Positions 53,883-63,969 of a DNA stretch of 64,000 bases are shown here, piece after piece. The first letter of the stretch is position 1; every line of letters begins with the position of its first letter. The DNA is from Falsirhodobacter sp. alg1. Its GTDB lineage: Bacteria; Pseudomonadota; Alphaproteobacteria; Rhodobacterales; Rhodobacteraceae. The stretch is taken from the NCBI RefSeq assembly GCF_000739715.2, contig NZ_BBJC02000001.1:95-64094 (forward strand). Reading direction: 5' to 3'. Made by a program: the position numbers and the translations under genes. The notes beneath the pieces are model-generated. The model was not told the DNA's origin, did not search any database, and saw nothing but the letters and a program-made list of their open reading frames with translations.

Positions 53883-54686
53883 TCAACCGGCGCATTCACG
53901 CTGTGTCGCGAGCATTAACTCTATACGTTCTACATCCTCTGGGTTGTTCAGTTCCCAGAATTCGCGCCCCCGCGCTTCTACTTCTACACATAGAACGCGG
54001 TGGCCGTTTTCCATGAACCTGAGCTGCTCCAGACCCTCCAGAGTTTCCAAGGGGCCAATGTTCCAGCCGGGGTACTTGGCCAGTGCTTCGGGGCGATAGG
54101 CATAGACCCCGACATGGTGGAAAACCGGCGTCGATTCGCCCTCGGCGTAGGTTCTGGAGGTGAAGGGGATCACCTCCTTGGAGAAATACATTGCCTGACG
54201 TGCCGCCCCGAAAACCGCCGTGGTTCCGCCCACGCGGCCCGCACGCCGGTCCGCAAGCAATCCGTTCAGGGCGGCGCCGTCACATCGCAGCACCGGTGTT
54301 GCAATTTCCACCTGCGAATCGGCCCGCAACCCTGCCACCAGATCCTCGACGAACCAGGCGGGTGTCAGCGGCGCATCTCCCTGCAGGTTCACCACGATAT
54401 CATACCCCGGCAGCTTGGCTGCCACCTCGGCACAACGCTCCGTTCCATTGCGGCATTCGGCAGAGGTCATGACGACCTCGGCACCGAAGCCCTCGGCATG
54501 GTCGCGGATGCGGGCATCATCCGTGGCAACCACCACCCGGTCCACCCCCCTGACGGCCATGGCGGCATCCCAACTGCGGCGGATCAGGGTCTTGGCAGCG
54601 CCGTCGGGGCCGCGAAGCTCCACCAGCGGTTTGCCCGGATAGCGGGTAGAGGCATAGCGGGCAGGAATAGCGATCAGAACGGACAT
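53883..54686 (-). CDS. kdsB: 3-deoxy-manno-octulosonate cytidylyltransferase
   Basis: 267 residues. LIAIPARYASTRYPGKPL (nucleotide loop), VVVATDDARI, MTSAECRNGTERCAEVA and VNLQGDAPLTP are the KdsB motifs. Activates Kdo as CMP-Kdo for lipid A attachment or capsule. Start overlaps the cysQ stop by one base (TAATG). Confidence 0.95.
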   Translation of the reverse strand: MSVLIAIPARYASTRYPGKPLVELRGPDGAAKTLIRRSWDAAMAVRGVDRVVVATDDARIRDHAEGFGAEVVMTSAECRNGTERCAEVAAKLPGYDIVVNLQGDAPLTPAWFVEDLVAGLRADSQVEIATPVLRCDGAALNGLLADRRAGRVGGTTAVFGAARQAMYFSKEVIPFTSRTYAEGESTPVFHHVGVYAYRPEALAKYPGWNIGPLETLEGLEQLRFMENGHRVLCVEVEARGREFWELNNPEDVERIELMLATQRECAG

Positions 54687-55477
54687 TACTTCAGTTCCAC
54701 ACCCGGCGCATATGCAATGAAGAACGGATTGTCCCAGCCGCCCTTGCCATAGGCCAGCGGTGTATGGTCATCAAAACGCACGACCGTTCCGCCTGCGCCG
54801 CGCAGGACCGCGTCTCCGGCAGCGGTATCCCACTCCATCGTACGACCAAGGCGCGGATAGATGTCGGCCTCCCCCGTTGCGACGAGGCAGAACTTCAGGC
54901 TGGAACCGGCGCTGGTCATGTCACGGACCATGTATTTGCCGATATAATCATCGGTTGCCTGATCGCGGTGGGATTTGGACGCAACAACCATCAGTGCGGC
55001 ATTGTCGGGCTTGGACACCGCCATGGGCACCAGATCCCCCACGACATCCTTGTGCAGGGCACCGGTCTCCTCGACCGACTGGCCAGAAGCATCCGTGTAG
55101 AACAGACGGCCCTTGGCAGGTGCATAGACAATTCCGCGCAACGGCACGCCATCTTCGACATAGGCGATATTGACCGTGAAATCGCCACGACGCTGGATGA
55201 ATTCCTTGGTGCCATCCAGCGGATCGACGATCAGGAACGTCTTGGCGCTAAGGGCATGGCTGTCGGCCTGCTCTTCGGTAATCAGCGTCACATCGGGAAA
55301 TGCCGCGCGCAGCCCTTCGGAGATGATCTCATCCGCCGCTTCATCTGCGGCGGTGACGGGGCTGTCATCGGATTTCACACGCATCTCGAAATCGGCCGAA
55401 TCGTAAATCTCCATAATCCGGTCACCAGCAAGCAAGGCCAGCTTGCGCATTGTTGGAACCAAGGCGTCGAAATCCAT
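54686..55477 (-). CDS. cysQ: 3'(2'),5'-bisphosphate nucleotidase
   Basis: 263 residues from ATG 55477, placed 6 nt after GAGGAG; the open frame upstream is not coding-like. Inositol-monophosphatase fold with metal sites ITEEQ, IVDPLDGTKEFIQRRGDFTVNI and EWDTAAGDAVL. Removes PAP left by PAPS reductase or sulfotransferases. Co-transcribed with kdsB. The local sulfotransferase (47566) gives a direct source of PAP. Confidence 0.95.
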   Translation of the reverse strand: MDFDALVPTMRKLALLAGDRIMEIYDSADFEMRVKSDDSPVTAADEAADEIISEGLRAAFPDVTLITEEQADSHALSAKTFLIVDPLDGTKEFIQRRGDFTVNIAYVEDGVPLRGIVYAPAKGRLFYTDASGQSVEETGALHKDVVGDLVPMAVSKPDNAALMVVASKSHRDQATDDYIGKYMVRDMTSAGSSLKFCLVATGEADIYPRLGRTMEWDTAAGDAVLRGAGGTVVRFDDHTPLAYGKGGWDNPFFIAYAPGVELK

Positions 55478-55615
55478 CGGCATCTCCTCTTTTGCCCGCA
55501 GGCCGGTATGGCCATACGCACCTGACGAAGGGGTGCGTTGCTTACGGGGCTGTATCCCACTATTATGCGAACTGTTCCAAACGGCAAGCATAGCCCGCCC
55601 CATCAGGAGATCGCG

Positions 55616-56434
55616 ATGTTTTACACACCGACGGCCCGCCGAGGCATTCTGCGATCCGCCTTCATCACCGGCGAAACGATATTCCACGCGACCGTACGCT
55701 CCATCCGCAAGGGGCACGGGAACGCGATCATCGGCCTGATCATGAACATGCTCCAGACCCTGATGCTGGTCACGGTGTTCTACCTGCTGATGAGCGTGGC
55801 AAGCATGCGCAGCTTTGCGATCCGCGGGGATTTCGTGCTTTACGTAATGTCGGGCATCTTCATCTACATGACCCACATCAAGACCGTTTCCGCAGTCGCC
55901 TCGGCCGAGGGGCCGACCTCGCAGATGATGAAACACGCCCCGATGAACCCGATCATCGCGGTGGCGGCGGCTGCCTTCGGCTCCCTCTACAATCAGGCGC
56001 TGTCTGCGGCAGTGGTGCTGTTCATATATCATTCGGTAGTGACGCCCATCCATATCGACAACCCCGTGATGACCGGTGCGATGTTCATGTTGGCATGGGC
56101 CAGCGGCGCGGCCATCGGGCTGATCGGATATGCGGCAACGCCGTGGAACCCCAGCTTGGTGAAGCTGCTGGTGTCGCTCTATACACGGATCAACATGGTC
56201 GCCTCGGGCAAGATGTTTCTGGCCAATACCCTGAGCGCCGCAATGCTGGGGATGTTCGACTGGAACCCGTTGTTCCACATCATCGACCAGATCCGCGGGT
56301 TCGTCTTTCTGAACTACAGCCCCCACAACACCGAGCTTGCCTATCCGGTAGAGGTGACGCTGGTCTGCCTCGTGATCGGGATGATGGGCATTTTCTACAC
56401 CCGCCGCTATGCCTCCATGAGCTGGGGCGTCTAG
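55616..56434 (+). CDS. ABC-2 type polysaccharide export permease (KpsM-like)
   Basis: 272 residues from ATG 55616 with CAGGAGA ahead. Six membrane helices in the ABC2 fold: [67 protein letters not shown]; the [19 protein letters not shown] loop is typical of capsule and O-antigen exporters. No ATPase partner lies beside it. The surrounding polysaccharide genes support a role in surface-glycan export. Confidence 0.83.
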   Translation: MFYTPTARRGILRSAFITGETIFHATVRSIRKGHGNAIIGLIMNMLQTLMLVTVFYLLMSVASMRSFAIRGDFVLYVMSGIFIYMTHIKTVSAVASAEGPTSQMMKHAPMNPIIAVAAAAFGSLYNQALSAAVVLFIYHSVVTPIHIDNPVMTGAMFMLAWASGAAIGLIGYAATPWNPSLVKLLVSLYTRINMVASGKMFLANTLSAAMLGMFDWNPLFHIIDQIRGFVFLNYSPHNTELAYPVEVTLVCLVIGMMGIFYTRRYASMSWGV

Positions 56435-56523
56435 CAAGCTTGCGTCTGCTGCGCTGCTGCGCTATATGCAGCGCAACAGCGGCGCGTCGGGGTCCAAACC
56501 CGAGGCTCCAACCGGATGCACAT

Positions 56524-56548
56524 ACGGGCCGCTACGGCCCGTTTTTTT
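56524..56548 (+). terminator. Intrinsic terminator directly before rimP
   Basis: ACGGGCC/GGCCCGT 7-bp stem with a 5-nt loop and seven T. It ends 14 bp before the rimP start, leaving no room for a promoter after it. It could end the upstream permease transcript or act as an attenuator for rimP-nusA-infB. Confidence 0.85.
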
Positions 56549-56561
56549 ATGTCTGGACCCG

Positions 56562-57179
56562 ATGATGAGCGACCTTATTGCCAAGACCGCTATTGACCAG
56601 CGCCTCGCGGAACTCGTGACCCCTACGATCGAGGATCTGGGATTCGAGCTGGTTCGTATCCGCCTGATGGGCGGCAAGACACGCGTATTGCAGATCATGG
56701 CCGACAAGCCCGAGGGCGGGATCGAGGTCGATGATTGCGGCGCGATTTCCACGGCCGTTTCGGCGGTGCTGGATGTCAGCGATCCGATCGATGACAACTA
56801 TACGCTCGAAGTATCCTCGCCCGGAATCGACCGCCCGTTGACCCGTCTGAAGGATTTCGACATGTGGGCCGACTATGAGGCCCGTGTCGAAACGACCGAG
56901 CTGATCGATGGACGCCGCCGCTTCAAGGGCTTCCTGCGCGGCACCGAAGGCTCTGAGATCCTGATCGAAATCGAGGAATCCGGCCAGATCCTGACGATCG
57001 GACTGGAGTTCGAGTGGCTGTCCGACGCAAAGCTGATCCTGACAGATGAGCTGATTGCAGAAATGCTGCGCCAGAAAAAGGCCAGCGGCGCATTCAATGA
57101 ATCCGATTTCGACGAAGTCCAGACCTCGGAGGGCGACGACGATGACGACGCCATCGAGCCCCCCGTAACAAAGCACTGA
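56562..57179 (+). CDS. rimP: Ribosome maturation factor RimP
   Basis: 205 residues from ATG 56562 (or 56565). N-terminal domain ([20 protein letters not shown] ... [17 protein letters not shown]) and [14 protein letters not shown] are the RimP marks; the acidic tail ([10 protein letters not shown]) is common in alphaproteobacteria. Needed for 30S maturation. First gene of rimP-nusA-ylxR-infB, preceded by a terminator hairpin. Confidence 0.95.
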   Translation: MMSDLIAKTAIDQRLAELVTPTIEDLGFELVRIRLMGGKTRVLQIMADKPEGGIEVDDCGAISTAVSAVLDVSDPIDDNYTLEVSSPGIDRPLTRLKDFDMWADYEARVETTELIDGRRRFKGFLRGTEGSEILIEIEESGQILTIGLEFEWLSDAKLILTDELIAEMLRQKKASGAFNESDFDEVQTSEGDDDDDAIEPPVTKH

Positions 57180-57201
57180 TTTTCTCCGAAAGGCTATCGA
57201 C

Positions 57202-58812
57202 ATGGCGATTACCTCGGCCAACCAGCTTGAACTGTTGCAAACCGCCGAAGCGGTGGCACGCGAAAAAATGATCGATCCGGATCTGGTGATTCAGGCGATG
57301 GAAGACAGCCTCGCCCGGGCCGCGAAATCGCGTTACGGTGCCGAACTGGATATCCGCGTCAAGATCGACCGCAAGACGGGCCGCGCGACATTCTCGCGGA
57401 TCCGTACCGTGGTCGAAGACGACGAGATGGAGAATCACCACGCCCAGCTGACCGTGAAGGAGGCCAAAAGCCACACTTCCGATCCGCAGGTCGGCGACGA
57501 GATCATCGACGAGGTTCCGCCTGTGGAACTGGGCCGCATTGCCGCACAATCCGCCAAGCAGGTCATCCTGCAGAAAGTGCGCGAAGCCGAGCGGGACCGT
57601 CAGTTCGATGAATTCAAGGACCGCAAGGGCTCGATCATCAACGGTCTGGTCAAACGCGAGGAATACGGCAACATCATCGTCGATATCGGCCGTGGTGAGG
57701 CGATCCTGCGCCGCAATGAAAAGATCGGCCGCGAATCCTATCGTCCGAACGACCGTATCCGCTGCTATATCAAGGATGTCCGCCGTGAACCCCGCGGCCC
57801 GCAGGTGTTCCTGTCGCGGACCGATCCGCAGTTCATGGCCGAATTGTTCAAGATGGAAGTGCCGGAAATCTACGATGGCATCATCGAAATCAAGGCCGTT
57901 GCCCGTGACCCGGGTTCGCGCGCGAAAATCGGTGTAATCTCGCATGACAATTCGATCGATCCGGTCGGTGCCTGCGTCGGTATGCGCGGAAGCCGCGTTC
58001 AAGCCGTGGTCAACGAACTGCAAGGCGAAAAGATCGATATCATTCCGTGGAATGAAGATCAGGCGACGTTCCTCGTGAACGCGTTGCAGCCTGCAGAAGT
58101 GTCGAAAGTGGTCATCGATGACGACGCAGGCAAGATCGAAGTGGTCGTGCCCGACGAACAACTGTCGCTGGCCATCGGTCGTCGCGGGCAGAACGTTCGT
58201 CTTGCAAGCCAGCTGACATCGCTGGATATCGACATCGTCACCGAGAGCGACGAAAGCGCGCGCCGTCAGGCGGAATTCAATGAACGGACAAATCTGTTCA
58301 TGGAGACCCTTGATATCGACGAGATGATGGCCCAACTCCTTGTTGCGGAGGGGTTCACCAATCTTGAAGAGGTGGCCTATGTCGATCAGGAAGAACTTCT
58401 GTCGATCGACGGCTTCGATTCGGACACTGCCTCGGAACTGCAGGCCCGTGCCCGTGACAACCTCGAAGCAGCCAATAACAAGGCATTGGAAAATGCCCGT
58501 GCATTGGGTGCCGAGGAAAGCCTGATCGAATTCGAGGGTCTTACCCCGATGATGGTCGAGGCACTGGCCAAGGACGGCGTGAAGACGGTTGAGGATTTTG
58601 CAACCTGCGCCGACTGGGAACTGGCTGGCGGCTGGACCACGCAGAACGGTCAACGTGTGAAGGATGAAGGGCTTCTGGAGTCCTTTGACATGAGCCTTGA
58701 AGACGCACAGACGCTGATCATGACAGCTCGCGTCATGCTGGGCTGGGTCGACCCGACCGAGGCGGAAGCCGAGGAAGAGCCGGCTGAATACGAAGAAGAA
58801 GACGAGGCCTGA
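57202..58812 (+). CDS. nusA: Transcription termination/antitermination factor NusA
   Basis: 536 residues. N-terminal RNAP-binding domain, S1 domain (GSIINGLVKREEYGNIIVDIG ... RPNDRIRCYIKDV), KH domains (GACVGMRGSRVQAVVNELQGEKIDII; LSLAIGRRGQNVRLASQL) and two C-terminal acidic repeats (LLVAEGFTNLEEVAYV; MMVEALAKDGVKTVEDFA). It binds RNA polymerase and nascent RNA and may control its own leader terminator. Confidence 0.97.
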   Translation: MAITSANQLELLQTAEAVAREKMIDPDLVIQAMEDSLARAAKSRYGAELDIRVKIDRKTGRATFSRIRTVVEDDEMENHHAQLTVKEAKSHTSDPQVGDEIIDEVPPVELGRIAAQSAKQVILQKVREAERDRQFDEFKDRKGSIINGLVKREEYGNIIVDIGRGEAILRRNEKIGRESYRPNDRIRCYIKDVRREPRGPQVFLSRTDPQFMAELFKMEVPEIYDGIIEIKAVARDPGSRAKIGVISHDNSIDPVGACVGMRGSRVQAVVNELQGEKIDIIPWNEDQATFLVNALQPAEVSKVVIDDDAGKIEVVVPDEQLSLAIGRRGQNVRLASQLTSLDIDIVTESDESARRQAEFNERTNLFMETLDIDEMMAQLLVAEGFTNLEEVAYVDQEELLSIDGFDSDTASELQARARDNLEAANNKALENARALGAEESLIEFEGLTPMMVEALAKDGVKTVEDFATCADWELAGGWTTQNGQRVKDEGLLESFDMSLEDAQTLIMTARVMLGWVDPTEAEAEEEPAEYEEEDEA

Positions 58813-58813
58813 T

Positions 58814-59446
58814 ATGACCCGTGGTGGCCGGGACGATATGCGCGAGGACCCAGAGCGCAAATGCATCGTTACGGGCACCTCGGGTGCCAAGGCGGGGCTT
58901 GTCCGCTTCGCCCTTGGTCCCGATGCGCAGGTTGTCCCCGATATTTTGGGGCGACTTCCGGGGCGCGGGTTCTATGTATCGGCCAATAGGGCCGCGATCG
59001 AGAAGGCCGCGGCCAAAGGCTTGTTTGCACGTGCCGCACGCCAGCCGGTCAAAGTCCCCGAAGGGCTTGCCGATCTGGTCGAGGCACAGACGGCGCGCCG
59101 GGTTGTGGATCTGATCAGCCTTGCCCGCAAGGCAGGGTCCGCGGTCACGGGGTACGAGAAGGTGAAGGATTGGCTGGTCAAGGAGAAGGCACGAGTTCTT
59201 GTCCAGGCCAGCGACGGCTCGGAACGCGGCAAATCGAAGCTGCACCCTCCGGGCGGAACAGAAACGTTCATAGGCTGCCTGACCTCTGAGGAATTGGGTT
59301 TGGCTTTCGGACGTGAACATGCGATACACGGCGCGCTTGCGGCTGGCGGACTCACCAAGCGTGTAGTAGAGGAAGCCGCAAGACTCGCCGGACTTCGCGG
59401 TGACATCGGCGGCAGGCCCGCCGGAAGGGATACGAAAGACGCATGA
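58814..59446 (+). CDS. YlxR-L7Ae fusion RNA-binding protein
   Basis: 210 residues. The first 80 are YlxR/DUF448 ([19 protein letters not shown] ... [12 protein letters not shown]), and residues about 95-190 resemble L7Ae/YlxQ ([21 protein letters not shown]). In Firmicutes these are two genes between nusA and infB; here they are one chain. It may bind rRNA or tRNA. Begins 1 bp after nusA and ends in an ATGA overlap with infB. Confidence 0.9.
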   Translation: MTRGGRDDMREDPERKCIVTGTSGAKAGLVRFALGPDAQVVPDILGRLPGRGFYVSANRAAIEKAAAKGLFARAARQPVKVPEGLADLVEAQTARRVVDLISLARKAGSAVTGYEKVKDWLVKEKARVLVQASDGSERGKSKLHPPGGTETFIGCLTSEELGLAFGREHAIHGALAAGGLTKRVVEEAARLAGLRGDIGGRPAGRDTKDA

Positions 59447-61944
59447 GCGATACAGACGGTAAAAAGCCCCTCGGTCTGGGCGGGGCCCCGCGTCCGGGGT
59501 CAGTGAAGCAAAGCTTCAGCCACGGCCGCACGAAGAGTGTTCTGGTAGAAACGAAGCGCAAACGCGTTGTCGTGCCGAAGCAGGGTGCTCCTGGGGCAGC
59601 CTCTGGCAGCGGTCAAACCCGTTTGGGTGACCCATCAAAACGCCCTGCAGGCATCACCGATGCCGAAATGGAACGGCGCCTGACGGCGTTGCGTGCTGCA
59701 AAGGCACGTGAAGCCGATGACGCAATCCGCCGCGCGGAAGAAGAGCGTCAGCGGGAAGAAGAGCGTCAGCGCCGCCGCGACGAAATTGAAGCCCGCGAGC
59801 GTGAAGAGCGTGAACGTGAGGCCGCACTGAAGGCCAAGGCCGAAGAAGCCGAGCGCATGAAAGCGCTGGCCGAAGCGGACGCCCGCCGTGCCGAAGCCGC
59901 GAAAAGTGCCGAAGCAGAAGCGCCGGCACCGCGTCAGGCCAATAATGCAGGCCCCGGCCCTTCGCGTCCATCCAGCCCCGGCCCGCGCAAGGCCGAGCGG
60001 GAGCGGGAAGACCGTGACCGTGTTGGCAAAGGTCGTGAAGACAGCCGCCGTACAGGCAAGCTGACCCTGAACGATGCCCTTCAGGGCGAAGGCGGACGCA
60101 CCCGTTCGTTGGCTGCAATGAAGCGGAAACAGGAAAAAGCGCGTCAGAAGGCGATGGGCACAGGCCAGCGTTCTGAAAAGCAATTCTACGATGTCCGCAT
60201 TCCGGAAACCATCGTCGTGTCCGAACTGGCCAACCGCATGAAGGAACGTGCGGCGGATGTGGTCAAGTCGCTCATGAAAATGGGCATGATGGTCACGATG
60301 AACCAGGCGATCGACGCGGATACCGCGCAGCTTGTGATCGAGGAATTCGGCCACCGCGCTGTTCGCGTTTCCGATTCCGATGTGGAACAGGTCATCCAGC
60401 AGACGACGGATGATGCAGGGAACCTGAAAACGCGTGCTCCGGTCATTACGATCATGGGCCACGTTGACCATGGTAAGACCTCGCTGCTGGACGCGATCCG
60501 CAAGGCGAACGTCGTATCGGGCGAAGCAGGCGGCATCACGCAGCACATCGGCGCCTATCAGGTGAAAACCGAGAATGGCTCGCTGCTGACCTTCCTCGAC
60601 ACCCCCGGCCACGCGGCCTTCACCTCCATGCGTGCCCGCGGGACGCAGGTGACGGATATCGTCGTGCTGGTAGTTGCTGCCGATGACGCGGTCATGCCGC
60701 AAACCATCGAGGCGATCCACCACGCCAAGGCGGCCAATGTTCCGATGATCGTTGCGATCAACAAGATCGACAAGCCCGGTGCCAATCCGACGAAGGTTCG
60801 TACGGACCTACTGCAGCACGAAATCGTCGTAGAGGCGATGTCGGGTGACGTGCAGGATGTCGAGGTTTCGGCCAAAACCGGTCTGGGACTCGATTCGCTG
60901 CTGGAGGCCATCGCGCTTCAGGCAGAGATCCTTGAACTGAAGGCAAACCCTGATCGCGCCGCTTCCGGTGCCGTGATCGAGGCGCAGCTTGATGTTGGCC
61001 GTGGCCCGGTTGCAACTGTTCTGGTTCAGAACGGTACGCTGAAGCGTGGCGATATCTTTGTCGTCGGCCAGCAATGGGGCAAGGTCCGCGCACTGATCAA
61101 CGATCAGGGTGAGCGTGTGAACGAAGCCGGCCCGTCGGTTCCTGTCGAGGTGCTGGGTCTGAACGGCACGCCGCATGCCGGTGACGTATTGAACGTGGTC
61201 GAAACCGAAGCGCAGGCGCGGGAAATTGCGTCCTATCGTGAAAACGCGGCCAAGGACAAACGCGCTGCGGCCGGTGCGGCAACAACCCTGGAACAGCTGA
61301 TGGCGAAGGCCAAGGCAGATGCCAGCGTTGCCGAACTGCCAGTCCTGGTCAAAGCCGACGTTCAAGGCTCTGCCGAGGCGATTGTTCAAGCGCTTGAGAA
61401 GATCGGCAATGACGAGGTACGCGTGCGTATCCTGCATTACGGTGTTGGAGCCATCACCGACAGCGATGTCGGCCTGGCAGAAGCATCGAATGCGCCGATC
61501 ATCGGGTTCAACGTCCGTGCAAATGCTTCGGCCCGCCAGTCAGCAAACCAGAAGAGCGTAGAGATCCGGTATTACTCGATCATCTATGATCTGGTTGATG
61601 ACATCAAAGCTGCCGCATCCGGATTGTTGAAAAACGAAATCCGCGAGCACTTCATCGGCTACGCAACGATCAAGGAAACCTTCAAGATTACCGGTGCCGG
61701 TATGATCGCAGGTTGCCTTGTGACCGAGGGGATTGCCCGCCGTTCGGCTGGTGTACGCCTGCTGCGTGACAACGTGGTAATCCACGAAGGCACGCTGAAG
61801 ACACTGAAACGCTTCAAGGACGAAGTGAAAGAAGTGCAGTCGGGCCAGGAGTGCGGGATGGCATTCGAGCGTTATGAAGACCTTCGCGTTGGTGACGTGA
61901 TCGAGATCTTCGAGCGTGAAGAAGTCAAACGTACGCTGCAATAA
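59443..61944 (+). CDS. infB: Translation initiation factor IF-2
   Basis: 833 residues. Long charged N-terminal region rich in E/R/A (helical), then the G domain with [27 protein letters not shown] and NKIDKPGAN, followed by the beta-barrel and C-terminal fMet-tRNA-binding domain. GTP-dependent placement of initiator tRNA on the 30S subunit. Ends at a strong terminator. Confidence 0.98.
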   Translation: MSDTDGKKPLGLGGAPRPGSVKQSFSHGRTKSVLVETKRKRVVVPKQGAPGAASGSGQTRLGDPSKRPAGITDAEMERRLTALRAAKAREADDAIRRAEEERQREEERQRRRDEIEAREREEREREAALKAKAEEAERMKALAEADARRAEAAKSAEAEAPAPRQANNAGPGPSRPSSPGPRKAEREREDRDRVGKGREDSRRTGKLTLNDALQGEGGRTRSLAAMKRKQEKARQKAMGTGQRSEKQFYDVRIPETIVVSELANRMKERAADVVKSLMKMGMMVTMNQAIDADTAQLVIEEFGHRAVRVSDSDVEQVIQQTTDDAGNLKTRAPVITIMGHVDHGKTSLLDAIRKANVVSGEAGGITQHIGAYQVKTENGSLLTFLDTPGHAAFTSMRARGTQVTDIVVLVVAADDAVMPQTIEAIHHAKAANVPMIVAINKIDKPGANPTKVRTDLLQHEIVVEAMSGDVQDVEVSAKTGLGLDSLLEAIALQAEILELKANPDRAASGAVIEAQLDVGRGPVATVLVQNGTLKRGDIFVVGQQWGKVRALINDQGERVNEAGPSVPVEVLGLNGTPHAGDVLNVVETEAQAREIASYRENAAKDKRAAAGAATTLEQLMAKAKADASVAELPVLVKADVQGSAEAIVQALEKIGNDEVRVRILHYGVGAITDSDVGLAEASNAPIIGFNVRANASARQSANQKSVEIRYYSIIYDLVDDIKAAASGLLKNEIREHFIGYATIKETFKITGAGMIAGCLVTEGIARRSAGVRLLRDNVVIHEGTLKTLKRFKDEVKEVQSGQECGMAFERYEDLRVGDVIEIFEREEVKRTLQ

Positions 61945-61963
61945 GCATCGAACTGAAAACTTT

Positions 61964-61992
61964 AAAGCCGGGCCCTAGCGCCCGGCTTTTTC
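61964..61992 (+). terminator. Intrinsic terminator of the nusA-infB operon
   Basis: Perfect 10-bp stem AAAGCCGGGC/GCCCGGCTTT with a 6-nt loop and T run, 20 bp after the infB stop. Confidence 0.92.
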
Positions 61993-62011
61993 ATATCTGG
62001 CATCTGGACAT

Positions 62012-62040
62012 AAAAAAACCGGCCCCGAAGGTCCGGCTTT
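62012..62040 (-). terminator. Intrinsic terminator for the leftward 48-aa gene
   Basis: Read leftward: GCCGG-A-CC / GG-G-CCGG stem with a TTCG loop, followed by seven U from the A run at 62012-62018. It lies 16 bp after the small gene's stop. Confidence 0.85.
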
Positions 62041-62055
62041 TCTTATTGACGTTGA

Positions 62056-62202
62056 TTAGGCAGCAGCGACGCGTTCCGAGCTAACGGGACGGCCTACAAA
62101 GCTTTTCTCGCCGACCTGAACGATCATTTTGCCGTCTGGCATATCGCTCACGAACAGACCTTGTACCGAGATACAGCTTCCGATGGTGATGGTGCGCAAC
62201 AT
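62056..62202 (-). CDS. Small conserved-looking protein of 48 residues
   Basis: Starts at ATG 62202 behind GGGAGAGAG. Sequence begins MLRTITIGSCISVQGLFVSD and ends GRPVSSERVAAA. It has the pattern of a single small beta-barrel (alternating V/I residues, MPDGKMIVQVGEKSF). No family named with confidence. Its own Shine-Dalgarno and terminator argue that it is real and expressed. Confidence 0.7.
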   Translation of the reverse strand: MLRTITIGSCISVQGLFVSDMPDGKMIVQVGEKSFVGRPVSSERVAAA

Positions 62203-62308
62203 GGATCTCTCTCCCTTATCTATGTCACCATCCGTACATAAAACTATTAAAAAAACATCATGAATTCGGCGTCGGATTGCAGAATTTGACCGGTTTGTGA
62301 TTGCCCTG

Positions 62309-62707
62309 TTACATAAAAGCACTAAGAGCGGGGAGCAAAGGCAGGTCTGCAGGCGGCATTGGCAAATTTTTTAGGCAATTTATCGCCGACCATTGCAAAG
62401 CCTGACCCTCCCTGCCTTCGGGAATCCCCTGCCATTTCCGGCAAACATACAGCGGCATCAGCAAATGAAACGACTCATAGCTGTGACTGGCGAATGTCAG
62501 GGGTGCCAAATCGGCCTCGGCCACGGTGATTCCCAGCTCTTCCTGCAACTCGCGGACCAAGGCTGCTTCCGGCGTTTCTCCTGTTTCCACTTTGCCGCCA
62601 GGAAATTCCCACAAACCCTCAAGGGATTTCCCCTCGGGACGCTGCGCCATAAGGATTTGGCCCTGATCATCAACCAGGGCCACCGCTGCAACAAGAACCA
62701 GCTTCAT
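62309..62707 (-). CDS. mutT: MutT-type 8-oxo-dGTP diphosphatase
   Basis: 132 residues from ATG 62707 in an ATGA overlap with argJ. Nudix box GGKVETGETPEAALVRELQEELG is complete. LVAAVALVDDQGQILMAQRP and EGLWEFPGGK are MutT-like. Removes 8-oxo-dGTP from the nucleotide pool. Confidence 0.93.
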   Translation of the reverse strand: MKLVLVAAVALVDDQGQILMAQRPEGKSLEGLWEFPGGKVETGETPEAALVRELQEELGITVAEADLAPLTFASHSYESFHLLMPLYVCRKWQGIPEGREGQALQWSAINCLKNLPMPPADLPLLPALSAFM

Positions 62708-63969
62708 GAACGATAATCGGCGTTGATATCGATGTAACGGTGGGTCAGATCGCAGGTCCACACCGTACGCGAGGCGCGGCCCTGTGCCAGATCTACAGTG
62801 ATGACCAGTTCATCACCCTTCATGTACTCGCTGGCCGCTTCCTCGGAATAGGAGCGGCTGCGCCAGCCGCGTTCTGCAAGAACCATGTCGCCAAGGCTGA
62901 TCTTCAACTTGTCACGATCCGCAACAGCCCCCGATTTTCCAACTGCCATGACAATACGGCCCCAGTTCGGATCCTCTCCGGCGACTGCCGTCTTGACCAG
63001 CGGTGAATTGGCAATCGCCATGGCCACGCGATGTGCATCTTCGGGACTGGCCGCGCGCGTCACACGCACTTCGACGAATTTCGTCGCACCTTCCCCATCC
63101 TTGACCACCTGCTGTGCCAGATCACGCATTACCGTGCCCAATGCCTCTTCGAACGCGCGGGCGACCTCGCCCGAGCGTACCGGTGCGGCCTTGCTTTTGC
63201 CCGTGGCTGCCAGAATCAGCGCATCGGAAGTAGAGGTATCGCTATCAACCGTAATGGCGTTGAACGTTTCGTCTACCTGACGGGACAGCATTTTCTGCAG
63301 CAGCGCCGGCGTAATCTTTGCATCGGTGAAGATATAGACCAGCATCGTCGCCATATCCGGCGCGATCATGCCCGACCCCTTGGCAATACCGGCGATACGG
63401 ATTGTTCCGCCTTCTCCCTTCACCGTGGCAGTGGCGCCTTTGGGGAAAGTGTCGGTCGTCATGATCGCCCGCGCGGCATCCTCGATGCCCGCAGGGTTCA
63501 ATGACCAGACCAGATCCTCCACCTTGTCTACGATGCGTTTGTGGGGCAGCGGCTCACCGATCACCCCGGTAGAGGAGGTGAATACACGGTTCTCCGGAAT
63601 GCCTGTCACACGCGCGACTGCGGCACATATCTCGGCAACCGATTTCACGCCAGCATTGCCCGTGAATGCGTTGGAGTTTCCGGAGTTGATCAGGATGGCT
63701 GCACCCGCAGTCCGGGAAATGCGGCCCGCCAGTTTTTCCTGACAGTCCAACACACAGGCCGCCCGCGTGGACGACCGCGTGAAAACACCCGCCACCGAAG
63801 TGCCGGGTGCCAGACGGATCAGGGATACATCGGTCCGGCCAGCATAACGTACGCCCGCCTCCACCGCTGCAAATTCGACCCCTTCGATATTGGGGAGCTT
63901 CGGAAAGCCCCCCTTCGGTGCCAATGGCGAAACCGCTTTCGCGGATTTTGGCGAAGATTTCGCCTCCAT
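62704..63969 (-). CDS. argJ: Glutamate N-acetyltransferase / amino-acid acetyltransferase ArgJ
   Basis: 421 residues from ATG 63969, but the frame stays open to the window edge and reads KALKKKLSK just upstream, so the true start may lie outside. ArgJ motifs: INSGNSNAFTGNAG, STGVIGEPLP, KGSGMIAPDMATML with the self-cleaving Ala-Thr junction, and AGEDPNWGRIVMAVG. Catalyses both acetyl-recycling and entry steps of arginine synthesis. First of argJ-mutT. Confidence 0.95.
   Translation of the reverse strand: MEAKSSPKSAKAVSPLAPKGGFPKLPNIEGVEFAAVEAGVRYAGRTDVSLIRLAPGTSVAGVFTRSSTRAACVLDCQEKLAGRISRTAGAAILINSGNSNAFTGNAGVKSVAEICAAVARVTGIPENRVFTSSTGVIGEPLPHKRIVDKVEDLVWSLNPAGIEDAARAIMTTDTFPKGATATVKGEGGTIRIAGIAKGSGMIAPDMATMLVYIFTDAKITPALLQKMLSRQVDETFNAITVDSDTSTSDALILAATGKSKAAPVRSGEVARAFEEALGTVMRDLAQQVVKDGEGATKFVEVRVTRAASPEDAHRVAMAIANSPLVKTAVAGEDPNWGRIVMAVGKSGAVADRDKLKISLGDMVLAERGWRSRSYSEEAASEYMKGDELVITVDLAQGRASRTVWTCDLTHRYIDINADYRS

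Noticed and set aside
55478-56437. Upstream extension of the cysQ frame
   Set aside because: The extra 320 codons are antisense to the ABC permease, and the GAGGAG site places the start at 55477.
56455-56520. tRNA-like segment with GGGTCCAAACCC arm before rimP
   Set aside because: No acceptor stem, D-loop or standard T-loop could be drawn; it is GC-rich leader sequence with hairpins.
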